Source: Distichodus sexfasciatus
Taxonomy: Eukaryota > Chordata > Actinopteri > Characiformes > Distichodontidae
Assembly: GCA_032718565.1 (NCBI GenBank)
Contig: JAVGVS010000649.1
Coordinates: forward strand, 1-64,000
Direction: 5' to 3'
DNA: 64,000 nt
A program made the translations under genes and the position numbers. Below the pieces are notes generated by a model. The model was not told the origin of the DNA and did not search any database. It was given only the letters and a program-made list of their open reading frames with translations. Positions within the stretch are counted from its first letter, which is position 1, and each line of letters starts with the position of its first letter. This document shows, piece after piece, positions 32,784 through 43,414 of this stretch.

Positions 32784-32867
32784 AGGTCACAGGTTGGAGG
32801 TCATGGCCGGGGGCAGACAGATGTGACCTTCATGAGATGAGCTGAGCAGGCGAGAGGTCAGAGGTCA
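32784..32867. promoter_or_regulatory. Cluster of AGGTCA nuclear-receptor half-sites, including a perfect DR1
   Basis: AGGTCA is at 32784-32789 and 32798-32803, TGACCT at 32824-32829, and AGGTCAGAGGTCA at 32855-32867. The last is two half-sites spaced by one base (DR1), the arrangement bound by RXR heterodimers and HNF4. The surrounding DNA is not a simple repeat. Function is inference from motif alone. Confidence 0.4.
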
Positions 32868-33164
32868 CAGGACACAGCCAGGGCCCGTAACTGTGACGAC
32901 CTGCCCAAAGAGGAGCAGCAGCAGATTAGAGTGTGACGATGGTTGAGAACTTACCAGAGTAAAAGTATTCAGTCACATGCTGACTTCTGCTCATATGTAC
33001 TCAAATTTATCAGTTCATGGTATTAACCATTATTCTAATCATTCTAGTATAATTACAAAACAATCTTCAACTATTAATCAGCTTTATGAACACTTAGAAT
33101 TTTTATGAAATTAAATGGATATGCTTAATAGCCATTAAAATTTAATATATGAATTAATTTATCT

Positions 33165-33490
33165 CTTCAAAAGAAAGCCGGAGCCTATTCCGGAAACTTA
33201 CGTTAGCAAGGTGGGGACCAACTCTGGGTAGGTGCCAACACACCGCAGGGCACACACTCAATCAACCAAACTCCCCCTCACACTTAATGGGCCAATTTCT
33301 AGAGTCACCAATTAACCTACAGTGCATGATTTTGGACTACGGGAGGGGACTGGAGCGCCCGCAGAAAACCCACGCAAACACAGGAAGAACATGCAAACGC
33401 CACACAGGGAGGCCATATGGCCGACCCAGGGATTGAACCCAGGACCTTGTCACTGTGAGGCGGCGGCACTAACTACTGTGCCAACGTTGC
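33165..33490 (-). mobile_element. Widespread teleost tRNA-headed repeat, near complete
   Basis: Read on the minus strand, it begins with a tRNA-like head (GTTAGTGCCGCCGCCTCACA, then GGTCCTGGGTTCAATCC). It continues with TGCATGTTCTTCCTGTGTTT, GGTTAATTGGTGACTCTAGA and ends GGAATAGGCTCCGGC. This layout is well known as a high-copy fish repeat; I do not assign a database name. Confidence 0.75.
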
Positions 33491-33494
33491 ACAT

Positions 33495-34115
33495 TTAAAT
33501 CAACATTTTTAAAAAAATAATGGATTAATACATATACAATTGTAATGGATATTGTATATATAATTATTTACTTTTTTGATGTCATAACCTCTTGTCTACT
33601 TGTGTATAGCTTTCCTTTTTCTCTCTCCTTCTTACACACTCTAAGTTTGTGTGTGTGTGGTGGGGGGTGCCTTAACTTGCTGTGTCTTAAAAGTACACTA
33701 CCTCAATTTGTGTGTGTGTGTGTGTGTGTGTTACACAAAATAACTGGGTCATTGTGATCCTGTCGGTTTGTGTTTGTATTTATGTGTGTGGCTTATGTGT
33801 TTTATTGGTGGGGTGGGGGTGTTATTTGGGAGGTCGTCGGTGCCTCTATGAAAGTTGTCTGGTGTTTTTTTATTTGTGGTATTTTTAGCTTTAGCGTGAC
33901 AGCGGAGCAGACGGCACGGGGCAGGACAAATAAACAGCAGGAAATCCTCAAATTCGGACGCCTATTGTTCGCGCTGGGACACAAAGCCTTCTTGGAAACT
34001 CTTTAAAAGGAGACAAAAATGCCACAGCTTTGCAAAAGAAACAAAGGTTTTCGACTGATAAACAATCACAAAATTACTTAACCAAAATTACATGATGTAC
34101 AGTCAGTACTGCTGT
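33495..34115. other. Stretch with GT arrays, otherwise no recognised gene
   Basis: GT runs at about 33649-33660 and 33706-33731. The block 33885-34015 is GC-richer and unique, containing CCTATTGTTCGC, which includes a SOX-type ATTGTT core. Confidence 0.45.
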
Positions 34116-34118
34116 ACC

Positions 34119-34280
34119 TGTGTGTGTGTGTGTGTGTGCGTGTGCGCAGAGTATTAACTGAGACCTTATACAACACAGTAACTGATTAACCAAACAGTGA
34201 GAACAGATCTAGATGTTCCCCTTTCTTTAAAAAAAAAAACTGTGCGCGTGTGTGTGAGAGAGAGAGCGAGAGAGAGAGTG
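34119..34280. repeat. GT and GA microsatellites
   Basis: GT run at 34121-34139 and GTGTGAGAGAGAGAG run at 34247-34280. Confidence 0.85.
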
Positions 34281-34737
34281 TGCTACAGACTGAAGAGCAA
34301 GAATATGTACATGCTTGTAGGACTTGTATTGTACGTGTGTTGTTGCAAGCATTTCTGCATTGTGCATGTATGTGTGAGTGTGTGTATGCGTGTGTTGCAG
34401 TTCTGCTGCACTCAGGGGCTCACTTGCTGACTCGATTACTTCTCCCTATCGCACCTGTAATGTTTAACTAGGTGAGGCAACAGCCAAGAGATAACACTGA
34501 GTTTAACATTAAAAGCAGTTGAATAGACTACTTCCTTCCTAACGTTGACCTGTCTGTCAGGCACACACACACACATACACACACACACTTCCTGTCCTGT
34601 GAACCTTGCTCCCCTCCGTCTGCTCGATATAGCACTGCTGTGTGATTTCTATACTGAGGACGTGTTTGTTGAATGACCATATTGATCTGCTGGCCAGAAG
34701 TGACCCAGATGTTGGAGAGCCATCATTACCATCACAC

Positions 34738-34747
34738 ATACACACTC

Positions 34748-34790
<43 letters not shown>

Positions 34791-34940
34791 CTCACACACA
34801 CACACACACACACACACAAAGGAGACAAACAGCCAAAAACAAACAGATTGAGACAGACATACAGACTGCAAGAAGGGAAATATACACGGTGTATAATCAG
34901 GTAATAAAGCAGAGAGAGAGAGAGAGAGAGAGAGAGAGTG
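34738..34940. repeat. CT, CA and GA arrays in series
   Basis: (CT)n at 34744-34788, (CA)n at 34793-34819 and (GA)n at 34911-34938 lie within 200 bp. The CT and GA arrays on one strand are complementary and could fold. Confidence 0.92.
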
Positions 34941-35770
34941 TGTGAGAGAGTGTTAACATTAACAGTCTTTGTTGGGTATGTGTGCAAGTTTGCAAGAGAG
35001 AGAGATGGGGAGAGAGAGTGAGAAGAGACAGAGAGAGTGGGGGAAGGGTAGAAACAAAACCAAATTGGCAGGCTGACAGACAGACAGACAGAGAGAAACA
35101 GACAGACAGACAGCAAGAGAGGGAGAGATAGTATGAGATACTGTATCTATTTTCCTTTCTTGCTGAATGTCCTCCATCTGTCTCTCTGCACTCCTGTCTT
35201 TCTCCGTATGCCTGTCTGTATCTTTGTCTTTCTGTCCTTCTCTATCTGTATCTTTCTGTTTGTTTGTGTGTGTGCATGCATGCAAGTGGGAAGAAGCACA
35301 TTCAAAAGGAACAGGCTTATAGACAGAAAGTTACATCCAGACATAGACGGAAAGACAGACTGCAAATAGGGAAAGGACAGTTGAGTCAGTCAATAACAAA
35401 GAGAAAGGAATAGAGGTAGAAAAAGATTAGCCATAACAGACACACACAGAAACACAGAGACACACAGACAGAGACAGAAACACACACACACGCACACAAA
35501 GAAGGGGCTAAAGGAAAAAAAGATGTAGAGAGGAAGATTATAGTAAGGCAGACGGACTGAGAAAGGAGGGAATAAAAAAGGAGAGATGGAGAGAGGCAGG
35601 AAGGGGGTAAGAGAAAGAAGGGGATAAAGGCCAAGAGAGAGTAAGAGACAGACAGAGTGATAGAGAAAGAAGGTGAGATATAGACAGAGCAATGAGAGCA
35701 AGAAAGAGACTAACTAAAAGATAGAGAAAGAAGAGGATAAAAACACTGATGCAGAGAGAGAGGGGGATGC
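34941..35770. repeat. Long purine-rich tract with CAGA subrepeats
   Basis: Mostly GAGA, AGAC and GGAA variants on the plus strand. CAGACAGACAGACAGA runs occur at 35077-35115 and CACACAGA runs at 35440-35495. A pyrimidine-rich island at 35155-35265 (TCTGTCTTTCTG-type) interrupts it. The minus-strand frames here (103-161 codons) come from the low-complexity composition. Confidence 0.8.
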
Positions 35771-36015
35771 AGACAGGTGGATGAGCGAGCGTGAGTAAGG
35801 GGCGGTCAGGCAGGTCTTCACGGACACGGCTCCCACCGAAGAAAAGCAGCATCCGTCTTTCCCTGTTTATTCTGCCTTGATGGACATCCGAGTGGAAAAC
35901 AATGGTGGGAAAAGCCACGGCGACAGCATGGCGACGGTTGGGACGGGAGACTGACCGGTGTGTGAGACTCGCATGTCCGTCATACAGGCGTGCTACTGGT
36001 GGGATGTAAAAAGTA
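35771..36015. other. Unique GC-richer block
   Basis: Non-repetitive, CpG-containing sequence between two purine tracts. The minus frame of 161 codons ending here is half low-complexity; I see no domain. Possibly regulatory, unproven. Confidence 0.35.
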
Positions 36016-36144
36016 TAGAACATGGAAGTTTATGTAGACGTTTTACACACACATTCACATTCTGCTGTCTTTGTAGTGTAAGTAATACTGTTTAAAGCAG
36101 TTTAATAAATAATAAATCATATTTCTAAAAGCTAATCTTTTGAC

Positions 36145-36345
36145 ACAGAGAGTAACTAACAATAAGGCAGACTGATAGAGGAAAAAAGGAGTACACAAGA
36201 AAGTGACAGAGACAGAGAAAGAGTAAGAAAACAATTTACTGTAAGACAGACAGAGAAAGAGGAAAGTAAAGGCAGAGAGTAACTGATAGAAAAAAAAGGA
36301 CTAAGACAAGGAGAGAGAAAGAGTAAGGAAAGACAGACAAAAAAA
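36145..36345. repeat. Purine-rich tract
   Basis: Diverged AGAGAAAGAGTAAGAAA-type sequence, the same composition as 34941-35770. Confidence 0.75.
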
Positions 36346-36594
36346 ACCAAACTCCTGCTATATTTGGGAAGTCATTCTATAGAGTTCCATAAGATCCATA
36401 ATAATACTGCATTTCCAAATAAAAGTGAGAACTTTTTAATAAAAGCAATTGTCACTTTTGATGTCCTGCCCTCACATACAAAAATGTTCTCACAAAGCTG
36501 CACAAATGTGACAAACCTGAGGTTTTTCGATCTTTTAGGGGACAACCGCACCGCCTCACCCCACACATACTCTAAAGGTAAAGTAAATAGTATA

Positions 36595-37108
36595 ACACTA
36601 CTACACAAAGGCACCTGTGTGCCCATAACTTGGGCATAACTTGGCAAATGTTGACTGATTTTCAAATTACATTTGCAACAAAATTGTACACCTTAAACGT
36701 GCAGCTACAATACCTTGGGAATTGACTAACCACATTAATTCCAAAGTAACAATACATGGCAACGTCTAGAGGAACAGTTGTGGTTAATTTATGTCCAAAT
36801 TCAAAAACAATTATTTGTTAGTGCTATTACAAGTTACAATGAGAAAAAGTTAAGTTAAAGTTTCAAGTTAAAAACTTCAGTGCCCCACTTTCACATGGAC
36901 TTGGCACAAAGTTGCAAAAATACCACTGGTCCATTGCACTGCCAGTGACTTACAATTTTTAACATTTTTGTTTTGCCAAGCTGCGTGTTTAAAACGTTTG
37001 ATATCAAAGCTACATGTTAAGATGTGGTGAGAAATAGTCAACTTTTAAAGCAACAGTGAACTCGGTCGTTTGCCCAAGTTATGAGCAAAGGTACGGAGGT
37101 ACGGAGAC
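36595..37108 (+). repeat. Dispersed repeat X, copy 3, with possible inverted ends
   Basis: The left part contains GCCCATAACTTGGGCATAAC, TTGGCAAATGTTGACTGATT and ACATTTGCAACAAAATTG. The right end has GTTTGCCCAAGTTATGAGCA (~37069), the reverse complement of the left CATAACTTGGGC region, then a doubled GGTACGGAGGTACGGAG. If real, the ~510-bp unit has imperfect terminal inverted repeats like a non-autonomous DNA transposon. Confidence 0.45.
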
Positions 37109-37109
37109 A

Positions 37110-37955
37110 GTCTGCTATAAAGATAGTTAGACCTGTGAGTTAATGTTAACACACTTCCATAGTGTAGACACAGCAAGCAACTTAAATTTTAATGCAAATA
37201 ACAATAATAATATTGAATTTATTGACAAATCATCTGCTTTTTCATTCATTCTGTTAATCTTTAACAATTTATGAAAATTCATCAGAAGAAAACGTCCAAT
37301 ATTCAATAGGCACAAAGTTCAAAAGGAAACTACAGATGCACTTCTGCGATTGCTCAAGTTTTGTAGCTGTTTCTGGAAAACAGGCTGAATAAGAAGATTT
37401 AGATTAAAATGCATTGAAGTAAGTGGGGAAAGAATGAGGGATGAAAGCATGAAAAAGACGAGTGCGGGTCAAAACAGATTGAGATGTGTGTTCAGTGAGC
37501 TGGCCTGAGGTGGCATAAGAACCATGTTGACTGTCACACGAAATCAGGCCGAGGGAAGCTCGGAAGTCTCAAATTCCATGCTTTCATAATAGGAGAAAAC
37601 TAAAGGTAAAAATAAAAAGGATGAAAAAGACAAGTGCAGGTCATGACTGTTACAGCTAGACAAAGAGGCTCATGGGCCCTCAAATCACGTCAAATTTGGA
37701 GTTTGGGTTCCATGTTAGTCTATGGGGGGAAAATGGATGAAAAAAGGACAGAACTCATGAACGAGTGCTCGTAACAGAAACATGTAGACAAGCACCCCAC
37801 ACCACAGGCCACACATTTTTCATTTGGAACAAAGTTTCTAGCACAAAAACTGTAGGAGGACTTGCGGTCAAAAAAAAGTGTGGGTAATAACATTCGGATA
37901 ACAACGTGACTGCTCACCACAATTACATAAATACCTCATTTTTCCAGTGTTTTGC
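37110..37955. other. Stretch with a weak internal duplication, no gene
   Basis: ATGAAAAAGACGAGTGCGGG (~37451) recurs as ATGAAAAAGACAAGTGCAGG (~37622), about 170 bp apart, suggesting an old duplication or two fragments of the same repeat. GTTCCATGTTAGTCTATGGG near 37710 is a phrase common in teleost repeats. Confidence 0.4.
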
Positions 37956-37960
37956 GTAGT

Positions 37961-38172
37961 GAAAGTGAAAAGTGAAAGTGAGTGATTATTTGTCATTGCG
38001 AACACAGCACAGCACACAGTGCACCACATCGAAATGTAACCTCTGCATTTAACCTATCTGTGAGGGAGCAATGGGGAGCTAACAAGGGCAGCGCCCGGGC
38101 AGCAATGCTTGGAGACGGTATCTTGCTCATGAGTACCTTAATGGTAACTTTAGATCTGTGTTGCGATCTGAT
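37961..38172 (-). mobile_element. SINE-A copy, head eroded
   Basis: Starts with the tail complement AGTGAAAGTGAGTGATTATT, then CAGCACACAGTGCACCACAT, AGCTAACAAGGGCAGCGCCC and ATCTTGCTCATGAGTACC. The tRNA-like head (from ~38150) is unrecognisable. Confidence 0.85.
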
Positions 38173-38174
38173 GG

Positions 38175-39100
38175 ATGGACACATTATATTAATAGTGATA
38201 ATGGGCCGGTTTAGGACGAGTGTAAAGTTGTGTGATCTGTGTAATGCTCTGTGATGTGTGTAATAGTTTCACATGTAATGGGGATGTGTGTTAAAACATG
38301 AGGCAGTTGTAATGGCCTTATGTAGCCGATCTCTGTGCAACATCTTGAGCACAAATGCTGCAGCGTGTCACTCAGCCGCGTCTTAACGGCTCCGGCGACA
38401 AATTCATCTTCACGAGAGCGTTTCATGGCGGCGTCAGATGTAAACCACACCAAAAGCTTTGCCTCGACACTTACACATACTCACGCTCACACACACACAC
38501 AGTCCCTCTTTTGGCTCTTAAAAGCCTTGTACTTATAACTCGCACATTACTTTGTAGTTTAGCTTAGAGCAGCTTTTGATCTAATGCTAGAATGGTTCAC
38601 ACACTAAACACATATGCATGTTATAAGAATTCCACACCTAAAACTAAGCTCAGTTTTTTAAGTTTCATGAACATTAAGCTTACTTAAAACAGCTTTAAGT
38701 GAAGAATTATATTAGTTCAGTTACATGAATTTAGACCAAGATGAATCAGCTTAACTAAGTTAAGATAAAGTATGTAAAGTTCAGTTTTGTTAAATTAGGT
38801 TGATTTCAATTACGTTTAGGTAAACCAAGATAAATTGAGTTTAGAGTAGCTAAAAAAAACTTGATATTGGCAAATCAGTTTACTTAACAAAAAAGTTTAG
38901 AAAAGTGTAGTTTAGTTAAACAGTTTAGTTGCATTAGGTTAAATTCAATCAGGTAAGGTTTGTTTTCATTTCAGGGTAGCTTAACAAAGTCAGATTAAAA
39001 GTGGTTGACATAACATTTTTCCTTTATGTTGATGTCAAATCGGAATGAAACTTGCCAAACTGACCAATCTATACATGTGAATACACCATTCTGGGCAGAA
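38175..39100. other. Stretch without a recognised gene; AT-rich degenerate repetition 38640-39000
   Basis: The part 38340-38460 is GC-richer. Between 38640 and 39000, variants of AGTTTAGTTAAATTAGGTT recur irregularly without a fixed period. Confidence 0.4.
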
Positions 39101-39103
39101 TCC

Positions 39104-39290
39104 TACTTCATTCATTCATTCATTCATTCATTCTCTCAAATTATCTGAGCCTATACTGGGGCGCCAACACACCGTAGTGCACACTAAGGGGGAAATTTAG
39201 AGTAACCAATCAATCTACAGCACATGCTTTTGGACTGTGAGAGAAACTGGAGCACGCATGTTCATGTGAACACAGGGAGAGCACGCAAAC
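39104..39290 (-). mobile_element. Teleost tRNA-headed repeat, 3' part
   Basis: After an (ATTC)n run (39108-39132), the sequence matches the complement of the 33165-33490 family: CCAACACACCGTAGTGCACA, GAGTAACCAATCAATCTACA, ACATGCTTTTGGACTGTGAG and CACAGGGAGAGCACGCAAAC. It stops where SINE-A begins. Confidence 0.65.
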
Positions 39291-39475
39291 AAAAATGAAA
39301 CATTACCTTTGCATTTTACCCAAGAAGCAGTGGGCAGCTGACAGGCAGTGCATTGCTTGGAGATGCTACCTTGCTTTTGAGCTTTTTAGTGGCACCTTTA
39401 CCGGCCTGGGAGAGCCAGCAAACCTCCGTTCACAGGGCCAACTCCCTAACTGTTATGCTACCAACTGCCCCAACT
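39291..39475 (-). mobile_element. SINE-A copy joined directly to another repeat
   Basis: Minus-strand copy lacking the 3' tail. GCAGTGGGCAGCTGACAGGC, CTACCTTGCTTTTGAGC, and the head complement CACAGGGCCAACTCCCTAAC then TGCTACCAACTGCCCC. Its 3' break coincides with the edge of the preceding repeat. Confidence 0.75.
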
Positions 39476-39479
39476 GCTC

Positions 39480-41255
39480 TGTTCACTGTTAAAGTTGTCA
39501 TGTATTATTAAGATGAAAACATTATTTGCAACTGTCATTTCACAAGATATTGTAGCTAAACATTTATGGTGGTAATTTAAAAACATTCTACAAATTCTCC
39601 TGTAATACAAAGCACAAACCTCAGTATTAACAACTGACATGATCTCAGTTACTTCCAACATTGACTTGATACAACAAAATCCTGCAATGATTATAACAGA
39701 ACAGCTTCCAAGCGAGATTGCTTCTTTGCTGTTTGATAGCCTCAAATCCAGGCTGGTTATTTGCTAAATCTCAGTTTTGTCAAGTCTTCTAATGTTTATA
39801 GAAAGTGAGCACAATGCCTCAAAGCTCCTCTATTCACCCATTTAATTAGTCATGTCTTAAGCATGTTTTTTCATGCACCGCTCGGATGAAGTTGAACAAT
39901 GTTGATGTGTCCTTCGCCATCCGAGACGGAGAAGATACGTTACAGAGCTCATTAAGCGAGCCCCCCCCCAGACCATCTCCTGTTCCTCGTAGGAGCTCTG
40001 GATGTAAACCAAGCTAGTCTAAGCTAAGCTAACAGGACCGTTATTATTACGGTGATCTGCGAGAAATCGATTAGCCGGTGTCGTGCCACATTCGTTCATT
40101 CCCATATTTACATGGTGTCGGGTTTTCGCCACAGCATAATTCAGTCATGTTTGTTGGAGGTTGTGGGTTGTAAACCCAGGTTTAAAGCTACACAGTGAGA
40201 ATGAAAAGGATACGATTTTAGTACAGTTATGTTAATTGTTTTGTTCCATCATACACATTATTATAATTTATGTAAATATGTTTGGGGGTATATGTTACAA
40301 AAGTTATGTTAAAAGAAAATACATGGGTTATTAAATTTATGGAATTGGCAAATAATCAATCAAAAATCAATCATTTTAAAAAGAAGAATATTCAGGAATC
40401 AAAATGAAGAAATAAACAATGCAATTAATTACTGAGAAATATTTAGATTATCTGGACCTTACAATGGCGCAAATACAAGGTGTGTGTGTGTGTGTTCAAA
40501 GAGGCCATGGTAAGAGACAAATCTGTACTGTTAGCTAGTGTGTATAATTTAAGGTAGTATGACCTAAGACTAGCATAACATTGTACACCTCAGATCAGCG
40601 CTACCTTAAGTGTGTGTGTGTGTGTGTGTGAAAGCTGTGTTAATATAACCTTTCCCTTTTATTTTTACTACTTTCTCCATCTAAGCATGTATTCTACCTA
40701 AACTGATTTTGTAACTTCCCTACGACAGTTTTACACTCTTTCGGTGTGTGTGTTAAACTGAAGCATTCTGAGTGTCTGAACACAACTGGGATTTATTAGC
40801 GCACTCTGGTAGACAACATAAACGCAAAGGAGCGGACACACAGCGACGTCCGTAATCTCTCCAGTGTAAGCATTTAGCCTCCTTGGCTACAGTTCCAGCA
40901 CTTGAAGTATTCCAGCTTTCAAACATTGCTTATGTGCGTGTGTGAGTGTGTGTGTGCTGGGTCAGCGCGCTTAAGGAATGCCCAGGAATTCCAGACCTGG
41001 ACATGCGTCACTGAGGGCCTTTTAAATCACCTCGGCGGAAGTGCATTCCTCCTCTCTTCCCCCTCTCCCTCGCTCTCTAATATAAACTAACACTCTATTA
41101 ACCTAAAAAGGAGGTAGAAAAGAAGAACACTCAAACAACCAAATTTCCACATTTTATAGCCAAATGGATCTTCCTTGACACAAGCATTTTTCTCTCCCTC
41201 TTTCTCACACACTCTGCCCCTCTCTCTCAAAACATGAGATTTCAAACTGTTTTAT
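39480..41255. other. Stretch without a recognised gene
   Basis: Short GT runs at 40481-40494 and 40611-40630. The block 39870-40150 is unique and CpG-containing, with AACAATG and ATCGATTAG motifs. No exon is supported. Confidence 0.45.
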
Positions 41256-41257
41256 TA

Positions 41258-41393
41258 AGACTGATAAATGAAGAAAGCGGAAAGAGAGATAGGATAGAAA
41301 GAGAGAGAGGAGTGAGAAAGAGACTGTGAAGGAGGGAGCAGAGAGGGAGCAGAGATAATAGAAATAGGAAAGAGAGACAAGACTGACAGTGAG
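41258..41393. repeat. Purine-rich tract
   Basis: GAAAGAGAGATAGGATAGAA-type sequence immediately left of the MITE. The same composition resumes immediately right of it at 41956, so the MITE was inserted into this tract. Confidence 0.75.
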
Positions 41394-41398
41394 ACTAA

Positions 41399-41952
41399 GG
41401 GTGTTTTCACATATAGTCCTCTTTAAAGGAACCAAACTCAGTCCTCTAGAAGTGGTCCAAAAAGTGGACCAAAAAAAGGGAACTCAGTTCTTATATTCAC
41501 ACTGTGAGTTCATTTGAAAGGGGACTCGGTTCTCTTTCTGATCCACTTTAGCTCAGATGGGGCCTCAGTCCTTTTTCTGTTCATACTTAATTCTTATGGA
41601 GCTCTCAGACCTTTACTGCTTTGCATTCTGGGTAGTTTTCACTTCAAACAAAAACTGTCGAAGCGAACCAGGAGCAATTTGTGTTCATAAGGCCTGAGTT
41701 AAACAAACCGTGCCGCGGACTTAAAGCGAACCGGACTGAGACCACCTCCAGAGGGGTCTGAGTTCATTTGGTGTGTTCACATATACATAAAAAATGCTGA
41801 CTAATCGATCTGAGTTCGCTTTGAGGGCTGAAACGGACCAAGTCTGAAAACACCCTGAGTTCGTTTGGCGTGTTCACATATACGTAAAAAATGCTGACTA
41901 ATCGATCTGAGTTTGCTTTAAGGGCTGAAACGGACCAAGTGTGAAAACACCC
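41399..41952. mobile_element. PIF/Harbinger-like MITE with TAA target duplication
   Basis: The ends are GGGTGTTTTCACATAT and the complement GTGTGAAAACACCC. The 3-bp duplication TAA is at 41396-41398 and 41953-41955, the TWA target typical of PIF/Harbinger. The 554-bp element has no transposase. A 97-bp segment at its right end is tandemly duplicated (41761-41857 and 41858-41953), so the terminal motif TGAAAACACCCT occurs twice. Confidence 0.8.
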
Positions 41953-41955
41953 TAA

Positions 41956-42470
41956 GAGAGATGGAGAGCAAGGGGGGGATAAACTGATAGAAAGATAGAC
42001 AAACAAAGTGGCAGAAAGTGAGCTGAGAAGAAAAAGGAAGTACAGATGAAGAACAAGAGAGTGGAAAAGAGAGAGACAACTGAGAGCTCAAGAGAGAAAC
42101 AGACAAACTAAGAAAGAGACAGACAGACAGAAAGCAATCAGCCAGAGAGAGAGAGAGCCAGACAGAAGACGGCAAGAGAAAGACAAGAAGAGGGTGTTTC
42201 ATTTAGATTGAGATATAAAGAGATACACAAAGAGATTTAAGAGATGAAAAGAGGAAGGAATGAAAGAAAAAGTTTGAAAGTGAGAGCAAGAGAGCTTCGT
42301 TAAAACAGAAAAATAAGTGATAGAGACAGACATTCATTAAGATACACAAGGAAAAGATCAAGACAGAGATTCATTGAGACAGATAAGTAGAAAAGGAAAG
42401 CGAGATAAGAGAGGAAGAGAGTGAGACACAGAACAAATTAAGACAGATACAGAGAGAGCGAGAGGATCAG
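41956..42470. repeat. Purine-rich tract
   Basis: About 500 bp of diverged GAGA/AGAC/GAAAGA sequence on the plus strand, a continuation of the tract left of the MITE. Confidence 0.78.
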
Positions 42471-42869
42471 CTAATTGTCTGGTGGCTGTTTGTCATCATT
42501 GTGGAGGCTGTAGAGTGGGATGTTGAGCGAGTGCAAAATATTTACCTCTTCACTTCCACGGAAGAGCAGTCAACACACACTGAGCCAACATTAACCCAGC
42601 CACAGCTGTTCCATCACACCAACCTCATCAGCACCACAAACCCACACACACACCCACTTCAGTAACTGGTTATAAGATCCATGCATGCAAGATGGAAGCA
42701 ACAACTCCTGGTCATATTTCTCAAAATGTATTACTCTACAGGAGTGTGCGTTCTACCTTCTACCTGAAACCTTATTGTGCTTTGACATTATACTGTTAAA
42801 AGACACAAATGTACATATTACTTTCACATTAAGAGTATCCTACATGTAAATATTAAGTATTTCTGGATG

Positions 42870-43018
42870 AAACAGCTTGGCTGTAGTTAACTACTTTTTC
42901 TTCCGTAGCTTGAACTGCAGCTAACTGCTTTATCAAAACAGTTGCTTTGTTGTCGCTTAGCCACTTTTATATGTAGTATATAGCTTGAAAAGTTAGTATT
43001 TAAAAGTAATTTCCACAA
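42870..43018 (+). mobile_element. Foldback-like repeat F, copy 2 (right half)
   Basis: TAACTACTTTTTCTTCCGTA, CAAAACAGTTGCTTTG, TCGCTTAGCCACTTTTAT and TAGCTTGAAAAGTTAGTA match the right half of copy 1 (14820-14925) with substitutions. Confidence 0.5.
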
Positions 43019-43074
43019 CACCCATGACATTGCAGCCTCTGTAGGACTATAGATTATATTTTTGTTAGCACCTG

Positions 43075-43412
43075 AGGAAATTCATTTATTATCTGAACCT
43101 CTTAATCCCTATCAGGGTCATGGGGACTAAAGCCAATCCCGGGACGCGAGGCGGGAACCAACCCTGGGTGGGTGCCAATACACCAAAGGGCATACACACT
43201 CACACAAACACACTCACAGCCATACCTATGAGGACAATTTATAGTACCCAATCAACCCATAGCACATGCTTTTGGATTGTGGAAGAAAAGCAGAGCACCT
43301 GGAGATAATCCATTTGAACACGGAGAGAGCAGCCAAACTCCACATAAAAAGACCAGGGAAAGAACAGCTGACCAGGACCTTCTTGCTGTGAAAGTGCTCG
43401 CGGCACTTTGTT
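43075..43412 (-). mobile_element. Teleost tRNA-headed repeat, diverged
   Basis: Minus-strand relative of 33165-33490: CAACCCTGGGTGGGTGCCAA, TACCCAATCAACCCATAGCA, ATGCTTTTGGATTGTGGAAG, and the head region ACCAGGACCTTCTTGCTGTG. Confidence 0.65.
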
Positions 43413-43414
43413 TC

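Noticed and set aside
34557..36023. Several overlapping minus-strand frames of 100-161 codons
   Set aside because: All lie in low-complexity purine-rich DNA; different frames are open at once, as expected for simple repeats.
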